Shown: in pieces, positions 36,582 through 45,111 of the stretch
How positions within the stretch are numbered: the stretch's first letter is position 1
Layout: each line of letters opens with the position of its first letter
Assembly (NCBI GenBank): GCA_900468805.1
Contig: UEIF01000014.1
Location: 88,865-152,864, forward strand
Source: Hyphomicrobiales bacterium
GTDB taxonomy: Bacteria > Pseudomonadota > Alphaproteobacteria > Rhizobiales > Rhizobiaceae
DNA length: 64,000 nucleotides
Reading direction: 5' to 3'
Notes under the pieces: generated by a model
Told to the model about the DNA's origin: nothing
The model's database searches: none
Seen by the model: the letters and a program-made list of their open reading frames with translations, nothing else
Made by a program: the position numbers and the translations under genes

Positions 36582-38360
36582 TCAGACAAGGACGGCGCGG
36601 GCCGCAGCAAGGCTCTCGGCGCCATTGACGATGCGATCTTTCAACGCCGCCGTTTCGGACAACAGGTTTTCAGCGGCAAAGCGGCAGAGCACGATGCGGC
36701 CCTCGCCTGCTTCATCCGCCGTGCGAGCAAGGCCGCCCTTGGCGAGATAGCAGCCGGTCAGGGCGAGGCCGAAGAGACGCTGATAGGGAGTTGCACCCGA
36801 CAGGGCCTCGGCCGATTTGCCTTCGGCGAGGCTGGATAGCAGCCAATCTGTCGCCACCTCCAGATCTGCAAGCGCGGATTCCAACCTGTCGGCCGTCGTG
36901 CCGAAACCGTCGAGGTTTGAACTGCGGACAGCCTCGGCGATCGCCTTGAGTTCGGCAATGAAACCCTTGACCTGCTCCCCACCCGACAAGGGTAACTTGC
37001 GGGTGACGAGATCGATCGCCTGAATGCCGTTCGTGCCCTCATAGATCGGGGCGATGCGGGCATCACGCAGATAGCGGGCAGCACCCGTCTCCTCGATGAA
37101 GCCCATGCCGCCATGGACCTGGATGCCGAGGGATGCAACATCGACGCCGGCATCCGTCGCGAAGGACTTGGCGACCGGCGTCAGGAGAGCGGCGCGCTCC
37201 TGCCAGTGTCCGCGTCGCCCGGTGGCGCGATGGGCCATGTCGATCGCGTGGGCGCAGGCATAGGCGATGGCGCGCGAGCCTTGCGTCAGTGCCTTCATGG
37301 TCAGCAGCATGCGTGCGACATCGGGGTGTTCGATGATCTGGCTCATGCCCGATCCGCTCCAGCCCGGCGCCTTGCCCTGCGTGCGCTCCTTTGCATAGGC
37401 AAGAGCCTTCTGCGTCGCTGCCTCGCAGATCGCGACACCCTGCATACCCACGGCGAGGCGGGCATTGTTCATCATCGTGAACATGCAGGCGAGGCCCCTG
37501 TTCTCCTCGCCGATCAGCCAGCCGACAGCGCCTTTCTCCTCACCGAATTTTCCGTCGCCGTAGATCATGGTGCAGGTAGGCGAACCGTGAATGCCGAGCT
37601 TATGCTCCAGCGAATGGCAGTAGAGATCGTTGCGAGCACCGAGCGAGCCGTCGTCATGGATCAGGAATTTCGGCACGAGGAAGAGCGAAATGCCGCGCGT
37701 GCCATCAGGGGCATCCGGCAGGCGGGCGAGAACGAGATGGATGATGTTGTCGGCCGCGTCGTGCTCACCCCAGGTGATGAATATCTTCTGGCCGAAGATG
37801 CGGTAGCTGCCATCGTCGCGGCGTTCGGCCCTCGCCCTCAGCACGCCAAGATCGGAACCGGCATGCGGTTCCGTCAAGTTCATGGTGCCGGTCCATTCGC
37901 CTGACACCATCCGCGCCAGGTATTTCTCCTTGAGAGCGGCGCTGCCGTGAACGTTCAGCGCTTCGATGGCCCCCATGGTCAGCGTCGGGCATAGGGCAAA
38001 GGCCATGGAGCCGGAATTCCACATTTCCAGCGTTGCGACATTCAGCATATGCGGCAGCGCCTGCCCGCCGAATTCCTCCGGCGCGGTCAGACCGTTCCAG
38101 CCGCCGGCAGCCCAGTTGCGGTAGAGATCGCGCCAGCCGTCCGGCGTTTTCACCTCACCATTGGAAAGGCGGGCGCCCTGACGGTCGCCGGTGTCGGCGA
38201 GAGGTGCAACTTCCTCCGTGGCAAATCGTCCCGCCTCGGCAAGGATGGCATCGACGAGATCCTCGCCGAGATCGCCCATAAGGCCGCTGTCGATCGCTTC
38301 TGCCATGCCGGCGACATGCTTCAGCGTGAATGCGATTTCCTCGACAGGCGCCTTATACAT
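36582..38360 (-). CDS. Acyl-CoA dehydrogenase with C-terminal extension (DmdC-like)
   Basis: A 592-residue flavoenzyme that oxidises an acyl-CoA to the 2,3-enoyl-CoA. It starts MYKAPVEEIAFTLKHVAG and has the ACAD signatures MNLTEPHAGSDLGVLRARA and QVHGGMGFIEETGAARYLRDARIAPIYEGTNGI. The C-terminal extension beyond about residue 455 groups it with the long DmdC-like proteins, which include 3-methylmercaptopropionyl-CoA dehydrogenases; the natural substrate here is not predictable. GGAGGAAA precedes the ATG. It is the first gene of an operon with the hydratase. The upstream gap holds two operator-like palindromes. Confidence 0.9.
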   Translation of the reverse strand: MYKAPVEEIAFTLKHVAGMAEAIDSGLMGDLGEDLVDAILAEAGRFATEEVAPLADTGDRQGARLSNGEVKTPDGWRDLYRNWAAGGWNGLTAPEEFGGQALPHMLNVATLEMWNSGSMAFALCPTLTMGAIEALNVHGSAALKEKYLARMVSGEWTGTMNLTEPHAGSDLGVLRARAERRDDGSYRIFGQKIFITWGEHDAADNIIHLVLARLPDAPDGTRGISLFLVPKFLIHDDGSLGARNDLYCHSLEHKLGIHGSPTCTMIYGDGKFGEEKGAVGWLIGEENRGLACMFTMMNNARLAVGMQGVAICEAATQKALAYAKERTQGKAPGWSGSGMSQIIEHPDVARMLLTMKALTQGSRAIAYACAHAIDMAHRATGRRGHWQERAALLTPVAKSFATDAGVDVASLGIQVHGGMGFIEETGAARYLRDARIAPIYEGTNGIQAIDLVTRKLPLSGGEQVKGFIAELKAIAEAVRSSNLDGFGTTADRLESALADLEVATDWLLSSLAEGKSAEALSGATPYQRLFGLALTGCYLAKGGLARTADEAGEGRIVLCRFAAENLLSETAALKDRIVNGAESLAAARAVLV

Positions 38361-38436
38361 CCTATTTTCCTCCGCATTCAGCCCGCGTGCGGCAAAGCCG
38401 GTCCGCAAGCACCTCCACCCTGAGAGCTAATTGATT

Positions 38437-38452
38437 TTTACGTAAACGTCAA
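38437..38452. promoter_or_regulatory. LiuR-like operator upstream of the acyl-CoA dehydrogenase gene
   Basis: TTTACGTAAACGTCAA is a near-palindrome that closely resembles the operators I recall for LiuR, a MerR-family regulator of branched-chain and fatty acid degradation genes. It lies 77 bases before the start of the acyl-CoA dehydrogenase-hydratase operon, a plausible position. No liuR gene is in the window. Confidence 0.45.
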
Positions 38453-38494
38453 TTTGGTTTCCGTCGATAACCATGATCGAGAGCGCCTTTTCGC

Positions 38495-38510
38495 TTGTGC
38501 ACTTGCACAA
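38495..38510. promoter_or_regulatory. Palindrome TTGTGCA-CT-TGCACAA
   Basis: A perfect 7-base-arm inverted repeat with a 2-base centre, in the divergent gap between the acyl-CoA dehydrogenase operon and the CorA/ZntB gene. It could be an operator for either side; the cognate regulator is unknown. Confidence 0.45.
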
Positions 38511-38635
38511 ACAAACGTCATGGAGAATCTCTAAGCGTGTCGCGATCTTTCAGATCCGCTGTCACGCTTTAGGCCTTTGTTTTGACGCGACATGCTTTAG
38601 TAGGATTGATCGCTTTCGCGAGAGGATCGGCAGTA

Positions 38636-39628
38636 ATGGATACCTTGCCCGTCAACATACCCGGCCTTGTATGGGCCTATCGTTTCTCGCCGGAAAGCAA
38701 AAAGGCCGTGCGGCTGCAAAACAGCGCGACGGCCACGGAGCTGACCGCGGACGACGGTTTCTATTGGCTGCATCTCAACCTCGCCGATGCCCGCGTACCC
38801 GCCCTGCTCGACACGCTCGGCGTGATGGATGACGCCAAGTCGGCGCTGACCACGCGCGACACCCACGCGATCCTGACCGTCGATGAACAGATGCTCTACG
38901 GCACGCTGGTGGACTGCCAGCGCGAATTCGACCAGGACACGGCCGATCTCGGCTGGCTGCATTTCGCCATCTCCGACCGTTTTATCATCACCACGCGCCT
39001 GCAGCCGCTGAGAAGCGTGGAGCGGACACGCGTGATGATCGAGAAGAATGCGGGCAAGTTCACCCGTCCCGTCGACCTCTTCGAGCTGCTTGTGACCGAG
39101 TTCCAGCGGACGCTGATTTCCGTCGTCATGGAGCTCACCGAAGAGCTCAACCTGATCGAGGATTTCGTCTACGACAACGCCCCGCGTGACGAACGCCGCA
39201 GGCTTGCTCCCGTCCGCCGCACGATCGTGCGTCTGCACCGCCACCTGCGCACGGTCCTCGCGTTGATGCGGCGAGCGGCAGCCTCCGACGAAGACGAAAT
39301 GCCCTTCGGCTTCGACGATATTGCCGGACGACTGACGAGCCGGCTGGAAACAGTGGACCACGATGTCTATGCGCTGCAGGACCGGGCAAGACTGCTTCAT
39401 GAAGAAATCGACTCCAAGCTCTCCTCGGAGACGAACCGCCACCTTTACATCCTGTCGATCATGACGGCCTTCCTGTTGCCGCCGACACTGGTGACCGGCT
39501 TCTTCGGCATGAACACGGCGAACCTGCCCTTCGCCGTCGGAGACTACGGTACGGAATATGCCGTGGGGCTCATCCTCGCCTCTATCGCTTTGGCTTGGTG
39601 GCTCTTGAAGAGAGTGGATATTCTCTGA
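38636..39628 (+). CDS. CorA/ZntB-type divalent cation transporter
   Basis: A 330-residue membrane transporter of the CorA superfamily. A cytoplasmic domain with a long stalk helix is followed by two C-terminal membrane helices and the hallmark GMN motif (FFGMNTANLPF) between them. The sequence opening (MDTLPVNIPGLVWAYRFSP) resembles ZntB zinc transporters more than magnesium CorA, but ion choice cannot be settled by sequence. It is followed by a strong hairpin terminator. A TTGACG box about 50 bases upstream could be a -35 element. Confidence 0.87.
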   Translation: MDTLPVNIPGLVWAYRFSPESKKAVRLQNSATATELTADDGFYWLHLNLADARVPALLDTLGVMDDAKSALTTRDTHAILTVDEQMLYGTLVDCQREFDQDTADLGWLHFAISDRFIITTRLQPLRSVERTRVMIEKNAGKFTRPVDLFELLVTEFQRTLISVVMELTEELNLIEDFVYDNAPRDERRRLAPVRRTIVRLHRHLRTVLALMRRAAASDEDEMPFGFDDIAGRLTSRLETVDHDVYALQDRARLLHEEIDSKLSSETNRHLYILSIMTAFLLPPTLVTGFFGMNTANLPFAVGDYGTEYAVGLILASIALAWWLLKRVDIL

Positions 39629-39636
39629 ACGAAAAC

Positions 39637-39656
39637 GCCCGGCTCGAAGGCCGGGC
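39637..39656. terminator. Bidirectional terminator between the CorA/ZntB gene and the BA14K-like gene
   Basis: GCCCGGC and GCCGGGC form a perfect 7-base-pair stem with a 6-base loop. Read on the minus strand the stem is followed by GTTTTC, so it serves the leftward BA14K-like gene as well as the rightward transporter. Confidence 0.65.
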
Positions 39657-39682
39657 ATTCTAACTCGATCTCTGGTTTCGCC

Positions 39683-40192
39683 TCAATAGTAGGGCGAATA
39701 GCACTGCTGGCGCGGACCGTTATAGGGTTGGAACGTATTGTCGTAGACCCTGTAGGAACGGTAGCGGCTTTCGCACCAGCCGACATGGCTCGGATTGATG
39801 CCCGAGGGAGCCGGTGCAGGCGCGTAGTAGCGCGGCTGGGCGGCGATGGCGCCGCCGATGACGGCACCGGCGCCGAAGGCTGCCAGCGGATACCAGTAGC
39901 CGTTATGGTGGCGATAACCAGGACGATAATAGGAATAGCCGCGATAGCCGCCGTACCAGCCAGAGCGATAGGCTGGACGGTAGCCAGGATAGTAGCCTGG
40001 GCGATAACCGGGACGATAACCAGACCGATAACCTGGCCGATAGTAACGGCGGTATTGGACGTTTTCGACAGGCGAAGATTTTTCCACCTGCGGGGCGGCG
40101 GGCATCTGAATTGCCTGCGACGGCACGAAGCTCGTCACAACGACGGCGGCGGCCATAACCGCAGTCGCAACCTTCTTACTCAGCCCAAACAT
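39683..40192 (-). CDS. BA14K-like secreted protein with Tyr-Arg-Pro-Gly repeats
   Basis: A 169-residue protein with a signal peptide ([20 protein letters not shown]) and a tail resembling the BA14K family (C-terminal [20 protein letters not shown] then two-cysteine end). Between them is a Tyr/Arg/Gly-rich segment with about five YRPGY/YRSGY-type repeats and a glycine-rich hydrophobic stretch ([14 protein letters not shown]). The family was named from a Brucella antigen and has a lectin-like reputation. It is transcribed leftward with a terminator ahead of it; function unknown. Confidence 0.8.
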   Translation of the reverse strand: MFGLSKKVATAVMAAAVVVTSFVPSQAIQMPAAPQVEKSSPVENVQYRRYYRPGYRSGYRPGYRPGYYPGYRPAYRSGWYGGYRGYSYYRPGYRHHNGYWYPLAAFGAGAVIGGAIAAQPRYYAPAPAPSGINPSHVGWCESRYRSYRVYDNTFQPYNGPRQQCYSPYY

Positions 40193-40335
40193 TCGTATCT
40201 CCGATCAAGAGCGAAAAAAGCCTGCTCGATAACGGATAAAATGGGAAACTGTTCCCAAAAGACCCGAAAACGGCATCTACGCTCTATTTTTACCGAAGGC
40301 GAAATGAACCGGACATTAACCGGTCATGAACGCTC

Positions 40336-41580
40336 TCAGGCAACGACCGAGAGCTTTGCCTGATCGCCCTGCAGCCGGTTGACCATGAAGTTCGAATACC
40401 ATTCGAGGAACTGCATGACGCCGCCTTCGTGGACCGAAGAATAGGGACCGGGCTCGTAGGCCGGCGAGCGGATGCCGAAGGCGTTTTCTTCGACGATGCG
40501 GCGGTCCTGATCGTTGGTCTCGGTCCAGACGTGGGTCAATTCCTCAAGGTTATAGTCGACGCCTTCGACCGCATCCTTATGGACAATCCATTTTGTCGTC
40601 ACCGCCGTCTCGTTGGCGCTGAGCGGCAGCACGCGGAAGGAGATGGCGTGGTCACCGAGCAGATGATTCCAGGTCGTCGGATAGTGGAAGAGCAGCATGG
40701 TGCCGATGTGGCCGATCTTCACGTCGTCGGAGAGCGGACGCTTGACGGCGGGCCTACCGGACATGGTGTAGCTCTCGGCGTCTTCGATGAGCGGCATGCG
40801 GGCGGTGCGGAACTGTCCGTCCGGCGAAATCTGGAACTTGCTCGGCAGACCGGCTGCTTCACAGCGCGCCCAATGGCCGGCAATCTCCGGATCGTCGGCA
40901 CCACCATCCGTGCCGGTCACGCTCGGCGCTTCCGGATAGGTGCGGCAAAGCTCGGGGTGGTTTGCGGCGCAGTGATAGCACTCGCGGTTATTCTCCCAGA
41001 CGAGCTTCCAGTTGCCCTTCTCGATGATGGTGCTCTGGAAGGCGATCTTGGCCTCACCGATGTGGTGGGGTGCCATATAGGGCTCGATCTTGTCGCGCAC
41101 GGCCTGGAAGTCCGGCGCGACATTGGCGAGGCAGATGAAGACGTAACCGGAGACGATTTCGCAATGGACCGGTTTCAGCCCAAAGCCGCTCTTGTCGAAA
41201 TCATCGCCCATGTGGCGCGCGAAGGCGAGCTTGCCGTCGAGATCGTAGGTCCACTGGTGATAGGGGCAGACAAGACGAACCGAAGAGCCGTGTTCCTTGG
41301 TGCAGACGCGCGAGCCGCGATGGCGACAGCTGTTGTGGAAGGCACGAACAATGTTGTCGCGTCCCCGCACGATGACGACAGGATACTCGCCGATCTGGAC
41401 GGTGAAGTAGGCGCCCGGTTTTGGCAGCTCGCAATCATGGCCAACGAAAAGCCAATCGCGATAGTAGATCATCTCCATATCCAGACGGAAATAATCCTCG
41501 TCGGTATAGAAGGGCTGTTCGAGGCTGAAACCCTCGCGGCGGCTCTTGAGCTGGCGCAAAACGTTGCTGCGAATATCCAT
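40336..41580 (-). CDS. Rieske-type aromatic-ring-hydroxylating oxygenase alpha subunit (GbcA-like)
   Basis: A 414-residue oxygenase. The Rieske cluster ligands are C85, H87, C105 and H108 (CRHRG ... CPYHQW) with correct spacing. The mononuclear iron site shows E200 then H203 and H208 in NNRECYHCAANH. Its sequence resembles glycine betaine monooxygenase GbcA, which demethylates betaine. The usual partner reductase GbcB is not in the window. I chose the ATG at 41580, with GAGG eight bases upstream; a start six codons further upstream is also possible. Confidence 0.8.
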   Translation of the reverse strand: MDIRSNVLRQLKSRREGFSLEQPFYTDEDYFRLDMEMIYYRDWLFVGHDCELPKPGAYFTVQIGEYPVVIVRGRDNIVRAFHNSCRHRGSRVCTKEHGSSVRLVCPYHQWTYDLDGKLAFARHMGDDFDKSGFGLKPVHCEIVSGYVFICLANVAPDFQAVRDKIEPYMAPHHIGEAKIAFQSTIIEKGNWKLVWENNRECYHCAANHPELCRTYPEAPSVTGTDGGADDPEIAGHWARCEAAGLPSKFQISPDGQFRTARMPLIEDAESYTMSGRPAVKRPLSDDVKIGHIGTMLLFHYPTTWNHLLGDHAISFRVLPLSANETAVTTKWIVHKDAVEGVDYNLEELTHVWTETNDQDRRIVEENAFGIRSPAYEPGPYSSVHEGGVMQFLEWYSNFMVNRLQGDQAKLSVVA

Positions 41581-41973
41581 CTGCCTATCCTCGTGCATGC
41601 GGCTGCCACCCTGTTGAAGCACGGCAGCGGAAGCGCGCCGGCTTCCTTCTCCCTCCGGAGAACTGGTCATGGCGTCATTTAATCACCGAGCATGCCAGCC
41701 GCTTGGTTGTAAAGCGACATCGGCTTCGAAATTGACGACAGGGAGCCGGCGATCCCCGAAATCATTCCATTCCGCCTTGATCATCGTCAATTGCGACATT
41801 GCGCGGGGCCTGGCTGCAAGCAAATCCAATGCAGCAGGCTACCAATATCCTATTTGCGACACTCCTTGATGAAGCCTGCCCCGGTTCAGTCGCCACCCGC
41901 CGATTTTAACAGGGCGTTAAACATGAAATCCTATCCTTGCAGATGACCGACACAGCGGAAGACTGCGAAAGCC
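41581..41973. other. Intergenic region upstream of the Rieske gene
   Basis: A 393-base divergent gap between the Rieske oxygenase and a conserved protein gene. I see weak inverted arms ATTGACGA (41731-41738) and TCGTCAAT (41784-41791), which could be half-sites of a regulator. No further gene or RNA is apparent. Confidence 0.45.
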
Positions 41974-42582
41974 ATGGCCAAACTCCGATATTTCGACACG
42001 CGAGACGAGACCAAGCCCCCCGAGCCGCGGCTTTTCGCCAAACATTCGGAATTCCTGCGCACCGGCCGCATCAGCCGCCGCCGCGAGGATTGGCTGCCGG
42101 AAGAGCGTCGTTATCTCACCCATGAGGAGGTCGCTGAAAAGACTGCACGCAAGCTGCAGGTTGCCGGTGAAAAAACCCACCAGAATATCAACGGCTTCCA
42201 CCGCGCGATCCAGTTTCCGAAGTTGATCTTCCACCGGACGCTGGCCGACAGCCCCCATCTTGGCTACTGCCACGTTACGGCCGCGCGCACCAAATTCGCC
42301 CGCTACAACGAAGTGGCCTGGGCCTTCTACATTGCCAACTTCTATTCCGACATCGGCGACAACGACAATTTCTTCGACAATATCGCGGTACAGAATTCCC
42401 GCATGTATTTCGCCGTAGCGGTCAAGCCGGGAGAAAGCACGCCGGAGAAGATGGTGGTCGACCGCTCCGTGCGTGGCAATGGCCTGCTCTTCCGCACCAA
42501 CGATCCGCAGATCGCCATCCGCAACATCCTCCTGCTCGGCGCCCGCAACGAACAGCTTCGCCAGATCATCCGCCAGCTGTAG
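41974..42582 (+). CDS. Conserved protein of unknown function
   Basis: A 202-residue soluble protein starting MAKLRYFDTRDETKPPEPRL, with no signal peptide or membrane helix and with charged and aromatic residues throughout (for example HLGYCHVTAARTKFARYNEV). It resembles an uncharacterised rhizobial family that I believe is listed as DUF6656, though I am not certain. It lies just upstream of the Sua5-like gene on the same strand with a 75-base gap. No function can be assigned. Confidence 0.7.
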   Translation: MAKLRYFDTRDETKPPEPRLFAKHSEFLRTGRISRRREDWLPEERRYLTHEEVAEKTARKLQVAGEKTHQNINGFHRAIQFPKLIFHRTLADSPHLGYCHVTAARTKFARYNEVAWAFYIANFYSDIGDNDNFFDNIAVQNSRMYFAVAVKPGESTPEKMVVDRSVRGNGLLFRTNDPQIAIRNILLLGARNEQLRQIIRQL

Positions 42583-42657
42583 GTCCACCCGTTCTGGGCG
42601 GGATTGATCGCGCCGCAAGGAAGGCCTAATGACTGCCGCAGTAAAACCGGGCAGGAC

Positions 42658-43632
42658 ATGGCACGAATAATCGACATCAAGGCAGACAGGCAGGTAGCTC
42701 TCGAAGCCGGCTGCGCGGCACTTGCCGAAGGTTTTGCGATCGCCATTCCCACCGAGACCGTCTACGGACTTGCCGCCGACGCCACCAATCCGGCCGCCAT
42801 CACCCGCATCTACGAGACCAAGGGCCGACCGCGCTTCAATCCGCTGATCTGCCACATGGCGGATCTTGCTATGGCAGAAGTCTATGCGGAATTCGATCCG
42901 ATCTCACGCGCGCTCGCAGAAGCCTTCTGGCCTGGCCCGCTGACGCTGGTGCTGCCGTTGAAGACCGGCACCGCGATCCATGCGCTGGCGACCGCAGGCC
43001 TCGACAGCGTCGGCATCCGCATACCGAAGGGCTTTACGGGCGAATTGATCGGCGCCTTCGGCCGGCCGCTCGCCGCCCCCAGCGCCAACACGTCCGGCAA
43101 AGTGAGCGCCACGAGTGCCGCCCATGTCGAGGCCGATCTTGGAGCGAAGATACCGCTGATCCTTGATGCCGGAGCGAGCGCGGTCGGCGTGGAATCGACG
43201 ATCGTGAAGGTCGAGAATGGCGAACTGCGGCTGCTCCGGCCGGGCGGTCTGCCAGCCAGGGAGATCGAACGGGTGGCTGGCAAGCGGCTATTGCGTTCGA
43301 AAAAGGCGGCCGCCGCGATCGAAGCGCCAGGCATGCTTGCCTCGCACTATGCGCCAGGCGCAGCCGTCCGGCTCGAGGCCACGGCTCTTTACCCCGGCGA
43401 AGCGTTGATTGCCTTCGGGCCGAACGAGGTTGCAGGCGCCGAGCATGCGGCGATGGCGCTGAACCTCAGCCCGCACGGCGATCTGGCCGAAGCGGCGGCC
43501 AATCTTTTCGACTACATGAAAAAGGCCGATTCGAGCGGCGCGGCCGTAATCGCCTTCTCGCCAATTCCCGACGAGGGGCTTGGAGAAGCAATCAACGACA
43601 GACTGCGGCGCGCGGCAGCACCGCGCGAGTGA
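42658..43632 (+). CDS. L-threonylcarbamoyladenylate synthase (Sua5/TsaC)
   Basis: Makes threonylcarbamoyl-AMP for the t6A modification of tRNA. The 324-residue protein has a YrdC domain (about residues 10-200, AIPTETVYGLAADATNPAAI and RPRFNPLICH) and the C-terminal Sua5 domain, so it is the longer Sua5 type rather than short TsaC. Start chosen at 42658, where CAGGA precedes the ATG. It is followed by an FAD-linked oxidase gene after 19 bases, probably in one transcript. Confidence 0.92.
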   Translation: MARIIDIKADRQVALEAGCAALAEGFAIAIPTETVYGLAADATNPAAITRIYETKGRPRFNPLICHMADLAMAEVYAEFDPISRALAEAFWPGPLTLVLPLKTGTAIHALATAGLDSVGIRIPKGFTGELIGAFGRPLAAPSANTSGKVSATSAAHVEADLGAKIPLILDAGASAVGVESTIVKVENGELRLLRPGGLPAREIERVAGKRLLRSKKAAAAIEAPGMLASHYAPGAAVRLEATALYPGEALIAFGPNEVAGAEHAAMALNLSPHGDLAEAAANLFDYMKKADSSGAAVIAFSPIPDEGLGEAINDRLRRAAAPRE

Positions 43633-43651
43633 CGAAGAAGGACCGGGCTCC

Positions 43652-45088
43652 ATGAACAGCACAAATATTTCTCAAGACATAATCGAACGGTTCACTGCCA
43701 TCGTCGGCGAGAAATATGCGCTGCGCAGCGAGGCCGAGCTGGCACCGCACCTCGTTGAAAACCGCGGCCTCTATCACGGCTCCTCCCCTCTCCTGCTGAA
43801 GCCCAGCTCGGTCGAGGAAGTTTCCGCGATCATGAAGCTTGCAACCGAGACCGGCACGGCCATCGTACCGCAGACCGGCAATACCGGCCTCGTTGGCGGG
43901 CAGACGCCACGCGAGGGCAAGGCCGACGTCATCCTCTCGCTCGAACGCATGAACAAGATCCGCGACGTCGATCCGATCGCGAACGTGCTGGTGGCCGATG
44001 GCGGCGCGATCCTCGCCGAGGTGCAGAAGGCCGCCGAGGCGCATGGCCGCCTGTTTCCGCTGTCGCTCGGCTCCGAAGGCTCCTGCCGCATCGGTGGCAA
44101 CCTTTCCACCAATGCCGGCGGCACGGCGGTTCTTGCCTATGGCAACATGCGCCAACTCTGCCTCGGTCTCGAAGTCGTGCTGCCGACGGGCGAGATCTGG
44201 GACGGGCTTCGCCGCCTGAAGAAGGACAATACGGGCTATGACCTGCGCGATCTCTTCATCGGCGCGGAAGGCACGCTCGGTATCATCACCGGCGCAGTGC
44301 TGAAGCTCTTCCCACAGCCGCTCGGCCATCAGGTTGCCTTTGCCGGGCTTTCTTCAGTGGAGGATGCGCTCGCCTTTTTCAACCTCGCTTCCAGCCTCTG
44401 CGGCGCCTCGCTCACCGGCTTCGAGCTGATGCCGCGCTTCGGCGTCGAGATCACCGCGCGCAATATCGACGGCGTACGCGATCCGCTGGAAACGCCGCAT
44501 GACTGGTACGTCCTGGTCGATATCTCCACCTCCGATTCCGCCGAAACGGCCGAGCGGATGATGAATGCCGTGCTGGAGCAGGGTTTCGAAGCAGGCCTCG
44601 TGCAGGATGCGGCGATCGCCTCCTCCGTCGCGCAGCAAAAGGCACTCTGGCACATGCGCGAGAGCATGTCGGAAGCCCAGAAGCCGGAGGGTGGTTCGAT
44701 CAAGCACGATGTTTCCGTGCCGGTTTCGAAGATCCCGCACTTCATGAACGAGGCCGGCGAGGCGGTGATGGCAGCGATGCCCGGCGCACGCATCTGCGCC
44801 TTCGGCCATATGGGCGACGGCAACATCCACTACAATATCTCCCAGCCGGTCGGTGCCGACAAGGATGCCTTCATTGCCCGCTGGCACGAGATGAACCATA
44901 TCGTCCACGGGCTGGTGCTCGCCCATGGCGGTTCGATCTCCGCCGAGCATGGCATTGGTCAGTTGAAACGGGACGAGTTGGCATCGATCCGGCCGGGAAT
45001 AGAGATCGAATTGATGCGCCGCATCAAGCGCGCCTTCGATCCGGCAGGCATCATGAACCCGGACAAAGTCGTGAGCCTCGAGGACTGA
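43652..45088 (+). CDS. FAD-linked oxidase (D-2-hydroxyacid dehydrogenase type)
   Basis: A 478-residue flavoprotein of the GlcD/D-lactate/D-2-hydroxyglutarate dehydrogenase group. The PCMH FAD-binding domain shows VPQTGNTGLVGGQTP and IGGNLSTNAGGTAVLAYGNM; the C-terminal domain shows GHMGDGNIHYNI and HGGSISAEHGIGQLKR, with the metal-binding histidines of this family. The natural substrate (D-lactate, glycolate or D-2-hydroxyglutarate) is not resolvable. AAGGA precedes the ATG at 43652. It converges on the DUF1217 gene, with a hairpin at the stop codon. Confidence 0.88.
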   Translation: MNSTNISQDIIERFTAIVGEKYALRSEAELAPHLVENRGLYHGSSPLLLKPSSVEEVSAIMKLATETGTAIVPQTGNTGLVGGQTPREGKADVILSLERMNKIRDVDPIANVLVADGGAILAEVQKAAEAHGRLFPLSLGSEGSCRIGGNLSTNAGGTAVLAYGNMRQLCLGLEVVLPTGEIWDGLRRLKKDNTGYDLRDLFIGAEGTLGIITGAVLKLFPQPLGHQVAFAGLSSVEDALAFFNLASSLCGASLTGFELMPRFGVEITARNIDGVRDPLETPHDWYVLVDISTSDSAETAERMMNAVLEQGFEAGLVQDAAIASSVAQQKALWHMRESMSEAQKPEGGSIKHDVSVPVSKIPHFMNEAGEAVMAAMPGARICAFGHMGDGNIHYNISQPVGADKDAFIARWHEMNHIVHGLVLAHGGSISAEHGIGQLKRDELASIRPGIEIELMRRIKRAFDPAGIMNPDKVVSLED

Positions 45089-45095
45089 GGCTCAC
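45071..45095 (+). terminator. Hairpin at the FAD-linked oxidase stop codon
   Basis: GTGAGCCTC and GAGGCTCAC form a perfect 9-base-pair stem with a 7-base loop; the TGA stop lies within it. No T-run follows, so it may be an mRNA end or processing hairpin rather than a strong terminator. Confidence 0.45.
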
Positions 45096-45111
45096 GCCGT
45101 CATCAGAGCAG

